From assembly GCF_018139145.2 (NCBI RefSeq), contig NC_059500.1, positions 53,066,663 to 53,130,662 of the forward strand: 64,000 nucleotides of DNA. The letters are read 5' to 3'. The notes beneath the pieces were generated by a model. The model had not been told where the DNA came from and made no database searches. It saw only the letters and a list, made by a program, of their open reading frames with translations. The translations under genes were made by a program, and so were the position numbers. This document shows, one piece after another, positions 1 through 11,957 of the stretch. Numbering within the stretch: position 1 is the stretch's first letter; each line of letters opens with the position of its first letter. The stretch comes from Gymnogyps californianus (Eukaryota; Chordata; Aves; Accipitriformes; Cathartidae).

Positions 1-449
1 GGCAGTCCCGCTTCTGAGGCTTTGACAGTTTCTACAAAGCTGCCTCCAAAGTTGGTTAACTTTACTGCCCCATGATCTGATGTATTTTGGGCACATTTCT
101 GTCTCCTTCTGTAATTCATTAACACACCCCGCACCCCTATACACCTCTATTCTCTTCAGTGGTAAAATAACATTCAAGATTTTTTCTTCTTCCTAGTTCC
201 TGCATAGAGGAGGAGTGTGGTTACCTGAGTAACAGAAACACAAAATCAGACATAAAATTAGAATTTGTTAGGCTCCCTGATTAGGCTACTGAAGAACAAG
301 AAAAGTCTTACACATAAACAGGTTTCTGCACAAAAGTCAAGAATTGCAGAATGATGCGTACCCAGCTAGCTACATATATAAAAACAGAAAGCAGAAGAGA
401 ACATACAAGTAGCCATGTAGGATCAAATCACAGGACATGGTCGTAAGTT
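1..449. other. Unannotated AT-rich sequence
   Basis: No gene, RNA gene or recognisable repeat is seen here. It borders the 3' end of a CR1 fragment beginning near 450. Confidence 0.6.
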
Positions 450-890
450 CATAGGATAATTCAGGCTGGCTTGGACCTGAGGAGGTCTCCTAGCCCCGGT
501 TCAGCTTGCTGCCCACCAGGGCCTGGTGCCATCTCCCCAGAGCTGCTCCACAGCCCCGTTGTCCTAGCCTGCATCCCTGCAAGGTTCTGCCTTCCTGGGG
601 CAGAGTTCGGCCTCTGCCCATGCTGAATTTTGTGACATCCCTGTCAGCCTCTTTCTCCCCCTGCTCCAGCTCCCCCTGAATGGCAGGCCAGCCCTTGAGT
701 GAATCAACTGGTCTCCCTTGGTGTCATCTGCAACCTTGATGCATGTATCCTCCATCCCCTCCTCTGGATCACTGATAGAGATGTCAAACAAAACAGCTCC
801 CAGGACAGACCCTGCAGGACCCCGGTTATTACCCACCTCCAGGTAGGACACAGCTAGTTACTCATGACCCTCTGAGTCCTACCTTCCAGC
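450..890 (-). mobile_element. CR1 LINE fragment (3' region), minus strand
   Basis: Read on the plus strand this is the reverse complement of a CR1 3' region. The left edge has a decayed copy of the CR1 terminal octamers (cataggataattcagg), followed by the usual 'ggacctgaggaggtctcc' block that sits just inside CR1 3' ends. The middle carries the avian CR1 words 'ggtgtcatctgcaacctt' and 'tgatagagatgtcaaac', followed by a 'ccaggacagaccctgcagg' block. The element is 5'-truncated near 890, as is normal for CR1. A 95-codon minus-strand frame (564-851) lies inside it and is not a gene. The position of these words in CR1 is recalled family knowledge, and the right boundary is approximate. Confidence 0.75.
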
Positions 891-1249
891 TGGGTTTTTT
901 GTTGTTTACAGGACCGTACAGCACAGTATAATTTCTCCAAACGGTGCCAGTTTGGAGGTCGTGCTTAAAGCAAATTATAATGGGGCAAAAATAACACAAT
1001 ACTTCCGCTAGCATGGTTTCTTAGCTTTTAGCATTTAGAAACCAAGCAGTTTCCATACTTGAAAGTAAGAGTGCTCGGTGGACTTCTTTTTTTTTTAAAC
1101 ATTTTCAGTTATTTTCTGAACAGATCTCTCCTGACAATAAATCCTATACTGTTATTATGTATTGTGTGGGGAAGAAAAAACCTCGTTTGTTGTAAACATA
1201 CTGCCAAATAATGTCATTTTCTCCATCTTCATTCTATTGCAGGAAAGTG
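891..1249. other. Unannotated sequence between two CR1 remnants
   Basis: AT-rich, with a short T-run near 1087. It may contain further decayed LINE sequence, but nothing can be assigned. Confidence 0.5.
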
Positions 1250-2340
1250 TGACTAATCAGTCCCTGTTCACTTTCTCCTCATCATTCTTGGATTTATCTA
1301 GTACCTCCAGTCATTTTTCCTCCCAGACTAAAGAAGCCTAGTCTGTTTAATCTATCCTCATGTGGAAACGAATGGAACATCGTTGTCATCTCTCTTCCTT
1401 TCTAGTTTTATTGTGTCCTTTTTGAGATGCTGTAACGAGAGCTATGCTTAGTATTAATGATACGAGCACATCTTGGACTTGGGGCATAATAATGTTTTCT
1501 GGTTTGCTCTAATTTTCTTTCATAGTAATTCCTAACAGTTGATTTTCCTTTTTAACTGTCTCTGGGTATTAAGCTGATGTTTTCATAGAAATAGCCACAA
1601 TGCCTCTACAATCTTCCTTCTGAATAGTAATAGTTCATTTAGAGCCCATCACTGGGTATATATACAATGTGTACATACAGATAGTGTTTTTTCCCAGATG
1701 CATTACTTTCACAGCACTGAATTTATCTTTCACTTTATTGCCAAGTCACTCAGTATTGTGACATCCTCCTGCAGCATTTTGCAGTCACCTTTCATTTAAC
1801 TGATCTGAATAATTTTGTATTATCAGCAAACATTTTTACCTCTCTCTATATATCCACTTTCCCAGGATTTTGGTGAATATGTGGATGAACACGTCTCAAC
1901 CCAGACACTTGATGAACTCCACTAGTGAACATTGTAACAACTGACAGTTATTTCTTCTTTTTGTTTTTTATGGCTATCATAAAAAACATATCATAGCTGT
2001 GCTTCTTCTTTTGCCCCATGTCAGTTTAGGATCTCTGAGAGTCTTTGGTAAGAGATCATCAAAAGCACTCTGAAAGCCCAAGCATAAAACAGCCACAGAA
2101 TCTTGTTCATCCATATAATCACTGGCACTTGCAAGGAATTCTAATACACTTTCAGGGCATGACATCATTCTGCAGAAGCCAAATTTAATGTTTCCCACTA
2201 TGTCATACTTATTTATATATATTACTCTCTCTGTATTATGGCTTCTTCCAGTTTGTCCAGTACAGAATTCAAACATACTCACCTGCTGTACCCAGCCCTG
2301 CTGTGAATCCCTTCCTAAGAACCAGTTTCAAATTTGCCAA
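1250..2340 (-). mobile_element. Ancient, highly diverged CR1-like LINE remnant, minus strand
   Basis: Several islands in colinear order resemble the reverse complement of the old amniote CR1/L3-type 3' region. They are 'gcagcattttgcagtcacc', 'aattttgtattatcagcaaa' near 1810, 'gatgaactccactagtgaac' near 1910, 'agcactctgaaagcccaag' near 2065, 'caaggaattctaatacac' near 2130, and 'tctgcagaagccaaattt' near 2170. Their order and spacing fit one LINE copy interrupted by many indels. The divergence is clearly greater than in the 450-890 CR1. The 101-codon minus frame at 1977-2282 is a chance opening within it. The subfamily cannot be named by eye and the ends are approximate. Confidence 0.6.
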
Positions 2341-3586
2341 ATTTGACCCTTCTGGTCTCAGGGTCAATTTAAACAGTAAGTTGTACACCACTGTTCATAG
2401 GTCAGCAATTTTGTACTGATTGCCTTTACAACTCTTTGTCAAATATAATCTGATCATGACAATTTGCTGTTTTTCAATTGCCTTTATTGAAACTCTTCCA
2501 CTGCAGAGTGTCATGGTGGATTCTGAACCTTTCCTTCACCATGCTTGAAACCTCTCCTAGCTTGGTGCCACTATACACTTCAGATAGATAAATACTGTTT
2601 AGCCCATCATCTGCTCTTCAGTTAAAAGGCTGATGAAATGAACAGGCCTGCAACCACAACAGATTCCTGATGTACCTCACTTGAAAAGGTTTTCTGTATT
2701 GATGGGCAGCCATCAATAACCACTCCCACCATCATAATCGTAACTGGGTGTCTATATTCACTTGCTTCAGAATCACAGCCAGTCATCTTCTCTGGTTTTT
2801 AATCTTTAAGGATTTGACAGTAGCAGTAAAACCTATCCAGAAGGATATAGTACATTTTGGCCTGGCTTCACTGTTGTGACTCTTAGACTCTTGTTACTGA
2901 AGAGGAAAGATCTGGAGGAGCAGAGAGCTGCATGTTTGACTGCACTCAGTGACATTTTCTGCGTATACACATTTAAGAGAATATCCAGACACAGATTCAG
3001 TGCTCTAAATATCTGCCTGTCCTTGTTAGCTCTTCTTTCAGCCTCTGTGGTATTCCTGATGCTCAGTAAACGACTGCCTTCAAATGCCTGCCTTGACAAC
3101 TGAGCTCTATAAACCAACCGCCAGCAAAACTCAAGTTGAATCAAGGGGCTGCTTGAATAATTTATATGAGTGTTACTTTTACAACTTCAACACATTTACA
3201 ACTAAATCCAATACACATGAACTACTGTGTAACAGTCTATTCATGGCAAATTGGGCCAGAGAGAGCCTACACGTTCCTGAGATGAAAAAAGAACAAAACG
3301 TGAAAGGGTAGCAACTGAATTCCACTGGAGCTGATTATACGTTTTATACTGATATATTGCTTCCAACAAAAAAAATTAAAAAACCACAAATGGTTTGTCA
3401 GAACAGCAGCAGCACAGGTTTGTCCAGGTGCAAGCCTTTAGCCTGCCTCCATTCAGATTTTTTTTCCTGGAATATGAGGTCTATGCTCAGAACTACTCAG
3501 TTTAAGAGTACTGACTACGCAACTGTTAGATTTAGCCTTTTTTAAGTAGCAATACAAAATATTATGCTTACACTGGCATCAGCTGG
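2341..3586. other. Unannotated sequence upstream of the first solo LTR
   Basis: Holds overlapping short open frames on both strands (for example 2833-3144 minus and 2876-3103 plus). No domain, splice context or codon pattern supports them. Part of 2341-2760 may be further eroded LINE sequence. The last five bases (3582-3586, GCTGG) are the left target-site duplication of the LTR. Confidence 0.5.
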
Positions 3587-4180
3587 TGTCGTGGTTTAAC
3601 CCCAGCCAGCAACTAAGCACCACGCAGCCGCTTCCCCCTTACCCCTCCCAGTGGGGTGAGGAGGAGGAAAGCAAAGGAAAAAAAAGTAAAACTCGTGGGT
3701 TGAGATAAGAACAGTTTAATAACTAAAGTAAAATATAATACTAACAATAGTAATAATGAAAAATAATAATAATAGTAATGAAAAGGAATACAACAAAAAA
3801 AGGAAGGGGGAAGGAAAAAAACCAGTGATGCACAATGCAATTGCTCGCTGACCGATGCCCAGTTAGTTCCCGAACCACGATCCGCGCCTCCCGGCCAGCT
3901 CCCCCCTGTTTATATACTGGGCATGACGTTCCATGGTATGGAATACCTCTTTGGCTAGTTCAGGTCAGCTGCCCCGGCTCTGCTCCCTCCCAGCTCCTTG
4001 CCCACCTGCTTGCTGGCAGAGCATGGGAAACTGAAAAGTCCTTGGCTTAAGATAAGCGCTACTTAGCAACAGCTAAAACATCAGAGTGTTATCAACATCA
4101 TTCTCACACTAAATCCAAAACACAGCACTGTACCAGCTACTAAAAAGAAAGTTAACTCTGTCCCAGCCAAAACCAGGACA
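3587..4180 (-). mobile_element. Solo ERVL-like LTR, family A subfamily 1, minus strand
   Basis: The plus-strand text runs from TGTCGTGGTTTAAC to AACCAGGACA, so the element has TG...CA ends and reads on the minus strand. It is flanked by a perfect 5-bp duplication, GCTGG at 3582-3586 and 4181-4185. A 5-bp TSD is typical of ERVL-type integration. Minus-strand features are a TATA box (complement of 3908-3918), a TGACGT-like element just upstream of it, an ATT-rich stretch (3725-3785) and an ATTAAA polyadenylation signal (complement of 3715-3720). No internal retroviral sequence is attached, so this is a solo LTR left by LTR-LTR recombination. It carries the 11-bp block 3861-3871 that marks subfamily 1. 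It lacks seven bases near 3846 that the other copies have. Confidence 0.9.
3908..3918 (-). promoter_or_regulatory. LTR TATA box
   Basis: The minus strand reads CAGTATATAAA, conserved at the same place in the LTRs at 19.9, 31.8 and 51.2 kb. This is the expected U3 core promoter. Current activity is unknown. Confidence 0.55.
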
Positions 4181-4488
4181 GCTGGTTCCAGTTAAACCAT
4201 TCTCACCTAAAAGTAGTTAGGCACACCGTTAGTTTACATATGTAATTTTCCAGTGTGGACATTCCTTTTAGGGCATCCTAACAGTGTAACACTAATTATA
4301 AACAAAATAAACACAATTAAAGTAAATTGCTATTGTTTAATTGATCTCATTTGATATATGCAAGGTGAGAATCTGATCTTTTGATTCAACTTACACAGAT
4401 CCAGCTGGATCGTAATTAAAATAAAAGTATTTATGCATTCTGTTTATGCTCCTATGCAATTTTTCATATGTAATAGGATTTTAAAAAG
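4181..4488. other. Unannotated AT-rich sequence
   Basis: Nothing recognisable between the LTR and the purine microsatellite, except the right TSD copy GCTGG at 4181-4185. Confidence 0.6.
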
Positions 4489-4656
4489 AAGGGGAAGGGA
4501 AGGGAAGGGAAGGGAAGGGAAGGGAAGGGAAGGGAAGGGAAGGGAAGGGAAGGGAAGGGAAGGGAAGGGAAGGGAAGGGAAGGGAAGGGAGGGGAGAGGA
4601 GGGGAGGGGAGGGGAGGGGAGGGGAGGGGAGGGGGAGGGGAGGGGAGGGGAGGGGA
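4489..4656 (+). repeat. (GGGAA)n / (GGGGA)n purine microsatellite
   Basis: About 100 bp of uninterrupted GGGAA units (to about 4590) passes into about 65 bp of GGGGA units, then decays through GCGAA units near 4655-4666. The plus strand is all purine across the tract, with many closely spaced runs of three or four G. The open frames here (80 codons plus, 103 and 106 codons minus) are low-complexity translations of the repeat and not genes. Confidence 0.97.
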
Positions 4657-4666
4657 AGCGAAGCGA

Positions 4667-7600
4667 ACCTGGTAGAATTGATTGGGATGGACTAGGAGGA
4701 AAGAACTGGGAGAAAGGAACTGGAAAGAAGGGAAAGCTGCGATCTTGAAAAACAAAGCATTCTGTAAGAAAATAACAGAACAATGGTATACACACAGACA
4801 TGTCTTAGTCTATTTGTCTGTGTCATCTCAACTGTTTTTCTGAATTTGCTCACAGAGGAAAGTGTATCCTGGATATTGATACGCAATCGAGCGGGACATA
4901 ATATACCACTTATCTTGAGGGTTGCATTTTCCTTAATGTAGCAGCAGCATAAATGTGTGAGTGGGGGTTGTCTTTTTAACCATAATGTAAGGTGGTAGGA
5001 GTGGTGTAAATTGCTAGCTATTTGTGTGATAAAGTGTGCTTAAAGCTGAACCATAACATGTAACTATACAATCAAAAGAAAAATGACCAACTAGTTTTAC
5101 TGTGTGAGCCCCTTTTACAAAACCGTTGAAGACTTGTCTCACCTTAAACCTCCTTTCCTTTTCTGGATTAAATGTTGCCATTAATAACAGTCATACTACC
5201 CCTTACTAATTATTTTAATTGCATCAGTAATACTGTAGTTAAAAGTACAGTTTGTCTCCTTTATTATGAAATTTACAGTAATGAAGTGTTACAAGTTTGA
5301 GATGAAAGACCCACAATACCTACTGAGTAGTCACTGTTAAATCACCATAGCTCCAACAGTAAGAGGAGTTAAGCAATACACAGCCAAACTGTTCACTGCA
5401 TTTCCACATGACCTGGGTGACATATAGCTTAGGAGCACATCTCAAGTTAGGTCTGATGACATACAGACCTAGAAAGCCACAATGTTCACAGGTGCTAGCA
5501 CCTGAACAGTCACAGAACCAACCATGACCATCTGTGGGCTATTTTCACTGCATATCCTCACTGCACTCAGTCAATGTGGTTTTCAAAGGCGCTGCAACAG
5601 AGCGTGTCTAAACCAGAAGCTTTTTCCTATGGAAGTTTGGGCTACATGTTTTTCTATTCTCATCTTTGCAACCTTCAAGCAGCAGAAACATCCAAAAATG
5701 TCTCAAATTAAAGAGACTAAGGTAACATAGAAGAGATTTGGGAAAGAGAGGTTTTATGAGTGATTTGTTCAGAATCTAGAAACGAGCATAACACAGTTCA
5801 CAAATATTTTCCCAAGATTTAACTGCTATCTTTGAAGATAAACACTGTATATGATAGTGCCACCTGGTGACTGAATGATATTAAACACTGAAATTAATGA
5901 AATAACTCTATTAATTTGATTAACTATTCATAAATAGGGTCCCAGCATCGCTGGAGTGAGTGACATAAGCCCAAACAATAAGCAGTCTATTGCCAATGTG
6001 CTATGGATCAAAGCTTAATTTTAAATTTGACAAATGTCAAGATCCAAGCTGTTTCTTAAAGCTGGAAATACATGTAATAATAACTCAGCGAAGCTGAGAG
6101 TACTTACTTAGTATGTTCAAGATTGGTCACCTAAGTGAGTCAGCAAGACTTTAACTTGTCAGGATTAGTTTATGGTTGAGATGTAAGTGTGAAGTGTAAC
6201 CGCTAATATTTGCTCCAGAGTATATACAGAGTAATTTATTTTCAGATCATAAGCATTGATTTGGATGTGTCCATACTTTAAGTGACAATCCATCTTGTCC
6301 ATAGCAGAAACAATCAGAATTTGCCTAGAATTCTTCAGGAAAAAAATTAGCTTCTCCCAACTCTCTGTTCTATTTTAAGTATTGTATTTTCAGTTAAGGA
6401 GCTTGGAAGCAACCGTCCACCAAAGTCTTACCAATAATTATTCCTGATTAACACAAGAACATCAATAAAAAGGAGAATTGAACACTTTTTTTTTAATTAA
6501 AATAATCAAGTCAAGGAAAACAGCCTACGTGACAGATAGCTTGTGTAAAAATAATTGACTCATTAATCTTAACCATATGAACATGTTCACATTAGCAGGG
6601 TCAGCTGCTAGAAAGGATGCAACCGTAGTTACATATTCACAGAGGTGTGAAGTTGAAGTTAGCCTAATTGCACAGAAACTTTCCTTAGGAACTGAATAGA
6701 GGCTTTAGAGAAGATAGGTATTCAGTGCCAAAAGCAGAGAAAGTTTCAGTGGGATGCTCAAATCATAGCATATAGATTATAAATTATTTAGGGGAAGGAA
6801 TGTCTTTTCATCATACTAAAAAGAGCAGCCAGCACAAAGATATGTGGGTCACTGACTGGGGTCTCGATAACAGTATCTACAAAAATACATCCTTAACCTC
6901 AGTACAAAGGTTTCTGTTACAACCTTTTCTTGGTGATAAGGCATCTAGACCTTTTAAGCTAAATAATAGCTTCGGAGTTGAATTGAGTTAATGCAAAATG
7001 CTTCACACTTGCAGTAAATATTGATGCCAGCATATGAGAATATACAGATATTCAGGAAGAGTTTTCAGCAACATAAGTATAGTTACTGAATGAAAATACA
7101 GTCAGAAATTTATCACTCTGTTGATTACACATTATACATGGTAAATCTTTGTAGCCATGTAACCCCGTAATGATGGTGTTGCCATTGCCCATAACAGGCC
7201 ACAGGCTTTGCCTTAAGCTGACAATTCAGGGCTCAGTACCTAACAAGGTTTGTCTGAATTTCACTTGACTTCCCTGGAGATTTGTTTTAGTTTAGTAGTA
7301 ACAGCAATTGTCTAATGACCAGGTAACTATTGTTTTATGTTTTGTTCAGCTTTGAAAGTAAACTGTGTTAAAATAGTTGTCACTATACAGAGATACGCAT
7401 TTAGTAGCTAAAAGCAGCAATAACAAGTAGTTAATCTATGTGGAATGAGATGATAGCTGTGACTTAGAAAGAAACGCAGCATGGATAAGCAGAGAAATCA
7501 GATGGCAGCAGGGGCCCTCAAAGCCCAAGCACAGAGCAATACCAGAGGCCCAGGGCTATAGGCAGCTAACCAGTCGTTCCTGGTCACTAAAGGAGTGCAA

Positions 7601-9999
7601 CTCTGGGAGCTGGGTAAAACCAGTTTTAGTGGTAATAAAGAGAACAAAGAACAAGCATCCAAACAAGAGCAAAACACACCTCATATAGTGTAACATGGAC
7701 TTGCAGACCAGTGAAGGAAGAGAAAGGTGCAGAGCACACAATGTTGTGTGCAGGCCAAGCACACAAAACCGGCCACTAGTATATTTTCACTAGGTGAAAA
7801 GAAAAAAACCATTAACATCAACTTCATCTTTCCCCCTGCAAATGACTCAGGATACTGGTGACGGGCCATAACCCACAGTCCTTGGAGTGAAGCTACCATC
7901 AACCTTAGGGTTCAGAGGGGTAGTGCAAGGCTGAGCACATCACCAGAGAAAAGGGTAGACTTGAGGAAGTTTGTGTCTATACCATTTTAACCATATGTGA
8001 TTTGATCTGTAAGCATTGATATTATGTTAGTATCATTGCACCTGGGCTACTAAAATTCTTCAATTAAACTGTTAAGATTTTAATTAGACTAACAATGGAT
8101 TATTGGCTTTCCATGTAAGGTGTGTGCCTTTTTCCTGTAAAAGGATTTTGAGTGTAACAGGCTGGCAGGAGTGAAAGCAATCTGTTTTGTAACATAGGTA
8201 CAACAGATTGGTAGTACTTTACATCAGTTATGTTATTCAGCACATAGGCTGGCAGAAGAGGATAGTGTGCCTGTCACAAGATGTTGCTGCACAGAGCATG
8301 TACCATTCTGAAGCACCTTCTTTCACTCCTGGTATTTCAGAAGAAAGCACAGAAGTTGCAGCTAGGCCGCTCCTAGTCGCTGCTGACTGGACCCATGTAG
8401 GGCATATTTGGTTGTCTCCTATGTTACTTGACCATGAGATTTCCACACATGAAAGTCAGCTGTTGTGATTGCATTGTCTATAATAATACACTATAATAAA
8501 ATGGGATGCAAATAAGTGCTTGGAGCCCAACTAGCTGCTGTACATCTCAGCTAAGCTGTGAGGACAGCTCCTTGAAACTATCCAGGCTAAAACAATTGAC
8601 AGCAGTTGAAGATCTGGGTCAGCATGTTACAGAACAAGGAACTGTCTCCACTTTGATTATTTCGAGAATAATTGTTGAGATAAGCTTATTACCTCTGATC
8701 TTCTCAAACATCTGCCTTTTCAGTGTCCATGATTGCCATCTCTTAATTCTCTTTCAATTTTTTAGTTCAGAGAGCATGTTAGCTCTTTAAAGCCTACCCT
8801 ATTTTCTTAATATACTGCAAGGTTTCTCTTGGAATCAATATGGGCTATCAGGTAGCATGTCTTTCATTAGGGACTGTAAGTCAAAAGGTGAACCTTAGCT
8901 ATCCAAGCACATCTCCTCTAGAGCAACATAAATAGTTACTCTTCTCTTTACAGAAGTACAAATAAAATTGGACTGTAGTTTATGTCTTAATCAATGCGAG
9001 TTATCAGGTATTTTCATGCCTTCCTACTAAAAAATTAATATACACATTACAGCTATGACTAGTCTTTGCATATGACTGTAAACATTTCAAAATAGTATTA
9101 AATATACTTCTTATTTCTTATTTAGATGAGGTCTTCATAAAAATCCTTTAAATGTGGCTTTTCAGATAGGGCCTTTATAAATGCTTACTGGCATAGACTC
9201 CATGCCCCAGGCCCAATGCAAAAAATGCGAATGTCCAGGCTTTGGACAGCACAGAATTTAATCACACCAATTGACAACACTGGATTTCAAAATAATTAAC
9301 TGGGATCTTTTTTTTCTTCCTTCCTTTTCTCATGCCCTCCTCCAAATTAAGAAAAGCAATTTACTTCATAATTTTAAACTATCTACAGTCATTAGACAGA
9401 TTAATCAATCACCTACAACTTTTTATATGGAAATAAATAAAATTAGCTTTTGAGAAACAGATTCAAGAAAAAGCAAGCCCACGAAACTAATTTGCGGGGA
9501 TGATGGGACAGTCACAGTTCAAACACAACCATCAAACACCACAAAAAAAGGAGATTCACTTTTAACTTATATTCAGAAGGGAAAAAAAAGGTTTCCAACT
9601 GAGCTTAGACCAAAAAGCAGCACATTTGCCAGTGACTGAGAGATCTATGGGATGAAGACATCTTATCTGATCCAGAAGGAGGCTTCTAAGGGTTTTTTTA
9701 CTGTGTTGGGCAGTAACTTAACAGTGCAGACTTTAACCACAATAATTCTGGAAGAAAGAAGTACTGCAAGTATGGGAAAGACATTTTTTGTATTTGTCTT
9801 GAAGGAAGGCATTAAGCAAAGCAAAACAAACAAAAAAAAACCCAGCAAAAAAAATTACATTCTAATGTGAATTACTAATAATCTTGTTTATCCAGAATGA
9901 AGTGGTTTTATAACACTTCAGTCACACACACATTTGCCTTAGGTTTTTTCACACATGTTCTAATAAAATTCAAATTTTTTGTGTGCTGCAGTCATCTTC
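4667..9999. other. Unannotated AT-rich DNA
   Basis: No exon, RNA gene or identifiable transposon is seen. Short frames such as 5524-5730, 6800-6991, 8208-8468 and 8506-8790 have no recognisable domains. One CTCF-like site (5858-5870) and TAAT-rich patches near 5880-5930 and 8040-8100 are the only notable sequence patterns. Confidence 0.5.
5858..5870 (-). promoter_or_regulatory. Candidate CTCF-like binding site
   Basis: TGCCACCTGGTGA matches the reverse complement of the vertebrate CTCF core (CCACNAGGTGGCA) at all but one fixed position. A single motif match in 64 kb has limited weight, and no flanking evidence is available. Confidence 0.3.
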
Positions 10000-11924
10000 A
10001 TTTTGTTCTTTTTCAAATTCACTGACATCTAAATACAACCAGTATCCTCTTAAAAAGAAAACAGTTAGAGAGCTAGCTGACAGAGAAGGAACTGTGAGAT
10101 TGACAGGTGCATTAACCAAACCTGTGAGAAGCTCGAAGAAGATGGAAATTTTACCTTGAAAGCTAAATAGAAGGTTAAAAACAGGTATTCAATATATTGT
10201 CTTCTGTGAAGGTACAGTTGTATCACTAATAAGTGTAAGGTGAAGCAAAGTCTACTGAGGAAGGTCTGAAAAGGAAAAGATGGGGGATTTTTTTGACTGT
10301 CATGGCAGCAGTGTCTAGGTATCTATTTAAACTTGTCTTTGAGAAGTCCCCCTAGGACTTCATCCCCATTCACCAGCATTCCCAAATGTAGAGCTGTTTC
10401 CTACAGCTCTGGTAATTTCTTCCAGACTTTTTATAAAAATAAGCATTCCTGAGGCTATTTTTCCCTCAAAGCTGTTTTTCATTGTTAAGCAAATCAGATT
10501 TGCACTCAGCAGAGACAACTCTAAAACTACTTTGACTTGCCAAGACACAAGCGTAGTGACCCCCACCTGCCCTCCCCTGCCCAGAGCTCACAGTGGGGTG
10601 CCTCGCTTCATAGAAAGTCTTGGATTGATATGACAACATTTCCTTTTATTCTTGCATTCTCTGAGTTCTAGACGCACCAGGTTGTGGCTGCAGCATAGAC
10701 TTAAAAAAAAGAAACCTGGAGCTTCAGTTAGTATTCCTAACTTTTCCCTGCTCAAAAGGAAGAATAAGTTAAAATTATTTTCCTTGAACTCCCTGTGATG
10801 TTTGATCAAATCAAACGCCTTCCAGTTCTTAGGTATTTTTACAACAAACCCAGAAAACACCAATGTAAACATAATTAATATTACTATATAAATAAACTTA
10901 TTCCTTTTTTATTGTCTTCAGGCCACTATTTTACTCTTCCTTCCAAAATCTGTGTAAAACTGATTTTCTTTAAATTCAGAAGAGATACTAATGAAAAGCA
11001 AATATATTTGTGCTGAAGTCCTTTTACTTTTTGTTTCTGTTACAGTTTTTGTGTTGTATCTTTCTTTTAATACTCCTGCTGACTCCTAAGAACTATGTTA
11101 TCCTCCAGAATTTATGTATCTGGAGTCTGAAGAGAAGAAGTAAAAAGAAAGGAAGGAGGGAATGCTCAGTATCTCATAATGGACCTCTTTTCCCTTCTGA
11201 CTTTTCATGCCATTGTAATATTCTGTCATTACAAAAAGGAGCACAAAAATTCAATTCTGCCATTTTTTTATAACCTTTTCAGGTCATCACTAGAGCGATA
11301 ACAGAAATTTTTAACAGGACTTCACAACCAAACAGCCTTGGTGCTCACCACATGTTTGGTTTGTGTATGCATGTAAATAAAACAGGTGGTGAAGAAGCTG
11401 CATGGGCCAGGGAAAAACTAGAAGGTAAGTTCCCTCGAAATTTCTAAAAATTTAAAAGAAGTTAGTTTCCGTATAGTTATGTCTCAGAAGCATTTTCCCT
11501 CTATTTTCTAGCTGTTTCATGGCAGTACTATCTCTTCTTTCAAGTCTGTGAAATCCTTCATGAACTTATTCAGAAATAAAACATGAGAGGCACTTGATGA
11601 AACTAGTAGAAGAGCACATTAGAACTGATGAAAGAATGCACTTTTCACAACAAACAATGAAACTCCAGAGCTTGTGGCCAAAGAAGGAGGCAGAGACAGG
11701 TATAACAGCAGGTTCAGAAGGATGGCAAACTCACCGATGGACAATAGGTTTAAGAACAGAGTAAAGGGAATAAGTAAGGAGGTGTCTCACAGCACTTCTG
11801 CTGTAGTCATTGAAGATGCTGGGGTAGTACGAGTGACTACTGTGTCAGGACTAAGTGAGTTTATTTAAAATCTTTGTTAAACCTTTCCAGCCTCTCTTCC
11901 TCCTACTCCAAAGTAAAGAAAATT

Positions 11925-11957
11925 AAAAAAAAAAAAAAGGAAAAAAAAGGAAAAAAA
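11925..11957 (+). repeat. A-rich tract
   Basis: Runs of 14, 8 and 7 adenines separated by GG. No retrocopy upstream of it is recognised. Confidence 0.9.

Noticed and set aside
3587..4180. Full-length endogenous retrovirus between the LTRs at 3.6 and 19.9 kb
   Set aside because: Each LTR has its own private 5-bp duplication (GCTGG; CCCAC), and no gag, pol or env-like sequence lies between them, so they are independent solo LTRs.
4433..4801. Open frames of 80, 103 and 106 codons across the purine tract
   Set aside because: Direct translations of GGGAA/GGGGA repeats.
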